Shown here: piece after piece, positions 60,599-64,000 of the stretch
Position numbering within the stretch: the first letter of the stretch is position 1
Layout of the letters: every line of letters begins with the position of its first letter
Assembly: GCF_028475105.1 (NCBI RefSeq)
Contig: NZ_CP116936.1
Span: 4,277,501 to 4,341,500, forward strand
Direction: 5' to 3'
Length of the DNA: 64,000 nucleotides
DNA from: Micromonospora sp. LH3U1
GTDB taxonomy: Bacteria > Actinomycetota > Actinomycetes > Mycobacteriales > Micromonosporaceae
Position numbers and translations under genes: made by a program
The notes under the pieces: model-generated
The model's database searches: none
What the model was told of the DNA's origin: nothing
What the model saw: only the letters and a program-made list of their open reading frames with translations

Positions 60599-61492
60599 CT
60601 ACGTCTGGTCCACGTGGTTCCGCCAGGAGTGGCGCGGCTGGTAACCCAGCACCCGTCGCGCCTTGTCGATGCTGAGCAGCGTTTCGTGCTCACCAAGCTC
60701 CTTGCGGACCTCGACGCCCGGGTGGACCTCGGCCATGAGACTGGCGCTGGACCTGCTCATGACGGTGTCGGCGTTGGCGATGATGAAGACGTCGGCACCG
60801 GGCTGGTCGTGGGCGAGCGCACGCTCGACCGCCTGCGCCCCGTCGCGGGCGTCGATGTAGCCCCACAGGTTCCACCGGCGCAGCTGCGGGTCGGCGTCGA
60901 ACGAGGGGAATGGTGCGTAGTCCTCGACGTCCATCACGTTGGAGAAGCGCAGACCCACCATGACCAGCTCCGGGTCCCAGCGGCAGAAGTGCCGCGCCAT
61001 CTCCTCCTCCAGCGCCTTGTTCAGCGAGTACGTCGACTCCGGCCGCGGCGCGTACTCCTCGTCGACCGGCGCGTACGGCGGCGGGGTGTCGAACGGCAGC
61101 CCGAGCACCGTCTCGCTCGACGCCCACACCACTCGCTTGATCCCGGCCGCCCTGGCCGCGGCGAACACGTTGTACGTGGCGGCGGAGTTGTTCGCGAACG
61201 TGGTGGCGTTCGACATCAGCCCGGGGGCGGGGACCGCCGCCAGGTGCACGATCGCGTCGACCCCGTCGGCGTGCTCGTCGGCGCCCCCGGTGAACGCCTC
61301 CACCACCTGCCCGTAGTCGGTGAGGTCGACGAGGAGGAACTCGCCTGCCATGTCGCGGGGGTCGCGTCCGCCGGCGCGGTCCACCGCCAGCACGTCGACG
61401 CCCACGGCGCGCAGGTGGGCGACCACGGCGCGGCCGAGCTTGCCGGTGGCACCGGTGACGACAACACGCCTGGGCAGTGCGGAGTTGGTCAT
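60599..61492 (-). CDS. Extended SDR / NAD-dependent epimerase-dehydratase
   Basis: 297 residues from ATG 61492, GAGAGG 8 bases upstream. Rossmann motif VVVTGATGKLGRAVV, D-x-D-like VDLTDYG, active-site Ser region VVWASSETVLGLP and Y-x3-K in YSLNKALEEEMARHF. It belongs to the NAD(P)-dependent epimerase family acting on sugar nucleotides or uronic acids, similar to uronate dehydrogenases. The substrate is not fixed. Its stop is 7 bases from the convergent glucanase stop. Confidence 0.9.
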   Translation of the reverse strand: MTNSALPRRVVVTGATGKLGRAVVAHLRAVGVDVLAVDRAGGRDPRDMAGEFLLVDLTDYGQVVEAFTGGADEHADGVDAIVHLAAVPAPGLMSNATTFANNSAATYNVFAAARAAGIKRVVWASSETVLGLPFDTPPPYAPVDEEYAPRPESTYSLNKALEEEMARHFCRWDPELVMVGLRFSNVMDVEDYAPFPSFDADPQLRRWNLWGYIDARDGAQAVERALAHDQPGADVFIIANADTVMSRSSASLMAEVHPGVEVRKELGEHETLLSIDKARRVLGYQPRHSWRNHVDQT

Positions 61493-61622
61493 GACCACAT
61501 CCTCTCCGGCAAGGCGCGATGCCGCTCACGCGGGTGCAGCTCTCTTACGCCATGCGCCGCCACGCTTTCTGCTAGCAGCAACCGGCCCTGTTCGACACCT
61601 ACCCGACCGCGCGGCAACTGGA

Positions 61623-62657
61623 TCAGGTTCCTCCGGAGCGGTACCGCTTCTGGTTCCTCGTAGCCCGGTACGCCTCGACAGCCTTGCGGGAACTTCGCCA
61701 GATGCCGTCCGACCCCTGCACTGCGTCGAGACGCCCGCGCTGGGCAGCCTGTCGCAACGCCGGAAGGCTGAACTCCGTTGTCACGAGGGCCGCGAGCGGC
61801 ACGAGGCGGGCAGGGCCCGCGACGTTCGGCACAATGAAGCGATTTAGGTTGTCATACATTGCACGCGCGATGAGCTCTCCCAGCGCACCATAGTCTCCGA
61901 CGTCCGCCCTCTGCATCGCGGCAAGATAGGCGTCACGCTGGCGCTTGAAGATGATCACGGGTGGGTAGCCGAGGCGTACGAGGATCAGGTTGAGCAGTAG
62001 CCGCCCCGCTCGCCCGTTTCCGTCAATGAAGGGGTGCACCCGCTCGAAGTCGTCGTGCAGCCGGGCGAGTTCCTCCGGCAACGGCCGATCCAGCGAGCCG
62101 CCGGCCGCAAGACGCTCCCCGGTCTCGCAGGCTTCCTCGACCCACTGGTCGACCTGGGCCGGCACCAGGGGCCATGCTGGCGGGGCCATCCCTGCGGAGA
62201 ACGGGCGGATGTCATGCCGCCGGAAGTTTCCGGGCCCCTCGCTGCCGGTGGCCTCGGCGGGAGGTTCAACGTCCCAGACGGGAGTCATAGCGGTGCGATG
62301 GACCTGGCGGACCTCTGTGACGCTGACCAGACGGCCATCGTGCCATCCGTCGGGTTCCAGGGCCTGGCTGTAGACCCACCGGGCGGCGTCGGCATAGCCG
62401 CGGACCTCGTTGTATTCCCTCAGCGGCTTTGACCCGACGGCCCGGCCCCGTTCCAGTAGCGCCTGCACCTCGCGCAGCACTAGCGTGTTGCCCTCCAGCG
62501 CAGTGGAGTGGTGGGCCTCCTGGTGCCAGATGTCTTCCCAGATCGTCTGCGCCTCCTTTGGGTTAGGAAGGCCACCGAGACGCTGGTTCAGTTCCCCCAA
62601 CGCGTGATCGAGCCGCAGGTAGACGGTGGCGCGGCTTGGACGACCCCTTCCGACCAC
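61623..62657 (-). CDS. Fic-domain AMP-transferase with N-terminal inhibitory motif
   Basis: 344 residues. GTG 62657 has AGAGG 5 bases upstream; GTG 62663 is the alternative. Core motif HPFIDGNGRAGR (residues 208-219) matches HPFx[D/E]GNGRxxR, so the adenylyl-transfer site is intact. An inhibitory helix STALEG (51-56) matches [S/T]xxxE[G/N] and lies N-terminal to the core, as in class II Fic proteins, so the enzyme is self-inhibited. Flap residues FSAG precede it. The C-terminus (about 290-344; LPALRQAAQRGRLDAVQGSDGIWRSS) is a winged-helix-like DNA-binding segment. It would AMPylate a target protein. No separate antitoxin gene is beside it. Confidence 0.93.
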   Translation of the reverse strand: MVGRGRPSRATVYLRLDHALGELNQRLGGLPNPKEAQTIWEDIWHQEAHHSTALEGNTLVLREVQALLERGRAVGSKPLREYNEVRGYADAARWVYSQALEPDGWHDGRLVSVTEVRQVHRTAMTPVWDVEPPAEATGSEGPGNFRRHDIRPFSAGMAPPAWPLVPAQVDQWVEEACETGERLAAGGSLDRPLPEELARLHDDFERVHPFIDGNGRAGRLLLNLILVRLGYPPVIIFKRQRDAYLAAMQRADVGDYGALGELIARAMYDNLNRFIVPNVAGPARLVPLAALVTTEFSLPALRQAAQRGRLDAVQGSDGIWRSSRKAVEAYRATRNQKRYRSGGT

Positions 62658-62732
62658 ACACACCTCTTCTCAAGCTATCTGCCGATCGGATATCGATGAA
62701 CAAAACTTGTCACAGGATTCCGCTGGTCAATT

Positions 62733-62747
62733 GAACTTATCAAGTTC
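62733..62747. promoter_or_regulatory. Palindrome between Fic and F420-oxidoreductase genes
   Basis: GAACTTATCAAGTTC, perfect 6-bp arms around ATC, in an AT-rich patch 76 bases upstream of the Fic start. Possible operator, for instance for the DNA-binding tail of the Fic protein itself. Confidence 0.4.
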
Positions 62748-62896
62748 TGCGCATCGTTGAGGGAAGGCGCGCAGCAGGAGTAGCCACGCTGGTAACCGAC
62801 CGAGCTACTACCTCCGCCACGATTCAGAACACAGGGCGACGGAGGAGCCGGGTGCGTAACGTGCAGGGGTAACCGCTGACGCGACGAGGAGACTTC

Positions 62897-63316
62897 ATGT
62901 CCAAGCCACCGCTTCCCGAGGCCGCGGTCGCCATGCTCCAGAAGCCGAACCCCGCCGTGATGACCACGCTTCGCAACGGTGGTCAGCCGGTGTCCGCCGC
63001 CACCTGGTACCTGTGGGAGGACGGCCGGATCCTGGTGAACATGGACGAGAGTCGCCGCCGGCTGGAGCACGTCCGCAACGACCCCCGGGTGTCCCTCACC
63101 GTGCTCGACGAGGCCGGCTGGTACACCCACGTCAGCATCATCGGGCACGTCGCCGAGTTGCGCGCCGACGAGGGCCTCGCGGACATCGACCGGCTGTCTG
63201 AGCACTACACCGGTAACGCGTACCCACGGCGGGAGCGCGCTCGGGTCAGCGCCCTGATCGAGATCGACCGCTGGCACGGCTGGGGCTCGCTCAAGGACAA
63301 CAGCCAGATCGGCTGA
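62897..63316 (+). CDS. PPOX-class F420-dependent oxidoreductase
   Basis: 139 residues from ATG 62897 with GAGGAG upstream. Split beta-barrel flavin/deazaflavin fold: AVMTTLRNGGQPVSAATWYLWEDGRILVNMDESRRRLEHVRNDPRVSLTVLDE, then HVSIIGHVAELRAD and RVSALIEIDRWHGW. This matches the TIGR03618-type F420-dependent PPOX subfamily, found mainly in actinomycetes, which use F420 to reduce varied substrates such as biliverdin or aromatic compounds. Confidence 0.9.
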   Translation: MSKPPLPEAAVAMLQKPNPAVMTTLRNGGQPVSAATWYLWEDGRILVNMDESRRRLEHVRNDPRVSLTVLDEAGWYTHVSIIGHVAELRADEGLADIDRLSEHYTGNAYPRRERARVSALIEIDRWHGWGSLKDNSQIG

Positions 63317-63319
63317 GAG

Positions 63320-63355
63320 GCTGGCCCGGTCAGCTGGGGGGTTGACCGGGCCAGC
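63320..63355. terminator. Bidirectional terminator between PPOX and BASS genes
   Basis: Perfect 13-bp stem GCTGGCCCGGTCA (63320-63332) and complement (63343-63355), 10-base loop, placed between convergent stops at 63316 and 63367. Confidence 0.88.
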
Positions 63356-63366
63356 ACCGGCGTCGG

Positions 63367-64000
63367 TCAGGGCGTCAGGGTGGCGGCGGATCGGGTGCCG
63401 ACGCGGGTCACCAGGTAGCCGAAGGCCGCTGCGGTGAAGAACATGACGATGCTGTAGACGGCCCCCGGGATCGCCATCTGGGTGCTGTTGAGCAGCGCCG
63501 GGCTGAGCGCGATCGTGATGGCCAGGGTGCTGTTGTGGATGCCGATCTCGAACCCGGCGGCCGTCGCGGCGCTCCGGTCGACCCCGGCGAGTCGGGGCAC
63601 CCCGTACCCGATGGCGAGACTCAGCAGGTTGAACGCGAGCACGGCCAGGCCGACCGAGACGAAGTAGTCGGCGATGTTCTCCCGTTCGCCGAGTACGGCG
63701 CCGGCGATCACCGCGACGAGCACGATGACGGACAGGATCCGGACCGGGCGGTTCAGGCGCTCGGCGACCTGCGGCAGCCGGGCCCGGATCAGCATGCCGA
63801 TCGCGACCGGGACGAGCACGATGGCGAAGACCTGCAGCACCTTGTCGAACTGCAGGCCGAGGCTCCTCCCGTCCGGCAGGAAGTACGCGGCCGACAGGTT
63901 GACCAGGATCGGCAGGGTGAACACGGCGAGCACCGAGTTGATGGCGGTCAGGGTGATGTTCAGGGCCACGTGCCCGCCGAACAGGTGGCTGAAGAGGTTG
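63367..64000 (-). CDS. Bile acid:sodium symporter (BASS) family transporter, 5' end beyond the window
   Basis: The frame is open to the window edge (last residues read NLFSHLFGGHVALN), so the start is missing. The 211 visible residues contain about six helices with BASS signatures: ALNITLTAINSVLAVFTLPILVNLSAAYF, the conserved AAGFEIGIHNSTLAITIALSP and a C-terminal YSIVMFFTAAAFGYLV. The family moves organic anions with sodium. The substrate is unknown. Confidence 0.9.
   Translation of the reverse strand, partial: NLFSHLFGGHVALNITLTAINSVLAVFTLPILVNLSAAYFLPDGRSLGLQFDKVLQVFAIVLVPVAIGMLIRARLPQVAERLNRPVRILSVIVLVAVIAGAVLGERENIADYFVSVGLAVLAFNLLSLAIGYGVPRLAGVDRSAATAAGFEIGIHNSTLAITIALSPALLNSTQMAIPGAVYSIVMFFTAAAFGYLVTRVGTRSAATLTP

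Noticed and set aside
61560..61622. Open + strand reading QQPALFDTYPTARQLDQ after the SDR gene
   Set aside because: Reads like a fragment but is bounded by a stop (TAG) and runs antisense into the Fic gene; no family was recognised.

Overview
The window is very GC-rich, with many GTG starts, GGAGG-type ribosome binding sites, Tat and lipoprotein signals and F420/LLM-type redox enzymes. This points to a soil- or plant-associated filamentous actinomycete, most likely of the Micromonosporaceae (Micromonospora-like). That placement is inference from gene content and style; no rRNA or tRNA was seen. Almost the whole window is coding. No insertion sequence, CRISPR array or phage gene was found.

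Region 1 (1-8630) is an accessory block read entirely on the + strand. It holds a TIGR04141/DUF6119-type protein, a membrane-anchored small protein, an RNase HI-fold protein with the full catalytic set, and an SMC/Rad50-like ATPase. The ATPase carries a CPVC zinc-hook-like motif and is interrupted by one frameshift. A translationally coupled 134-aa helical protein, a DUF4190 membrane protein and a long helical protein with a PH-like C-terminus follow. No gene here has a housekeeping role, and the set looks like an undescribed nucleic-acid-acting, possibly defensive, locus.

Region 2 (8693-18504) holds ordinary genes: an aldo/keto reductase, a Tat-exported phospholipase C, a SEC-C protein, a CpdA-like phosphodiesterase behind an SD-overlapping hairpin, two small membrane proteins and a large secreted subtilase.

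Region 3 (18608-29601) is one ten-gene leftward operon: a complete Opp-type peptide transporter, then an amidohydrolase, a DUF885 hydrolase, an NTF2-like protein, a TIGR04076 protein and a luciferase-like monooxygenase. An XRE-cupin regulator is divergent from it, with two matching 19-bp operator-like sites between. It reads as an import-and-degrade pathway for an unidentified amide- or peptide-like compound.

Region 4 (29764-43406) holds secreted enzymes (S15 dipeptidyl-peptidase, C39 peptidase, DUF1996 and DUF305 proteins), a TetR/aldo-keto reductase pair with a palindromic operator, an orphan araD under a LacI-type operator, and miscellaneous hydrolase, GNAT, LtrA and FMO genes with an AraC regulator.

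Region 5 (44614-60592) is a full L-rhamnose regulon: ABC transporter, isomerase, bifunctional aldolase/dehydrogenase and kinase in one leftward operon, a divergent LacI repressor, and a 1221-residue exported GH78 alpha-L-rhamnosidase. The same 12-bp operator recurs three times. The logic is release of rhamnose outside the cell, import, and conversion to DHAP and lactate. A GH128 glucanase is next to it.

Region 6 (60599-64000) holds an extended SDR, a Fic AMP-transferase with its own inhibitory motif, an F420-dependent PPOX protein and a BASS-type transporter cut by the window end.
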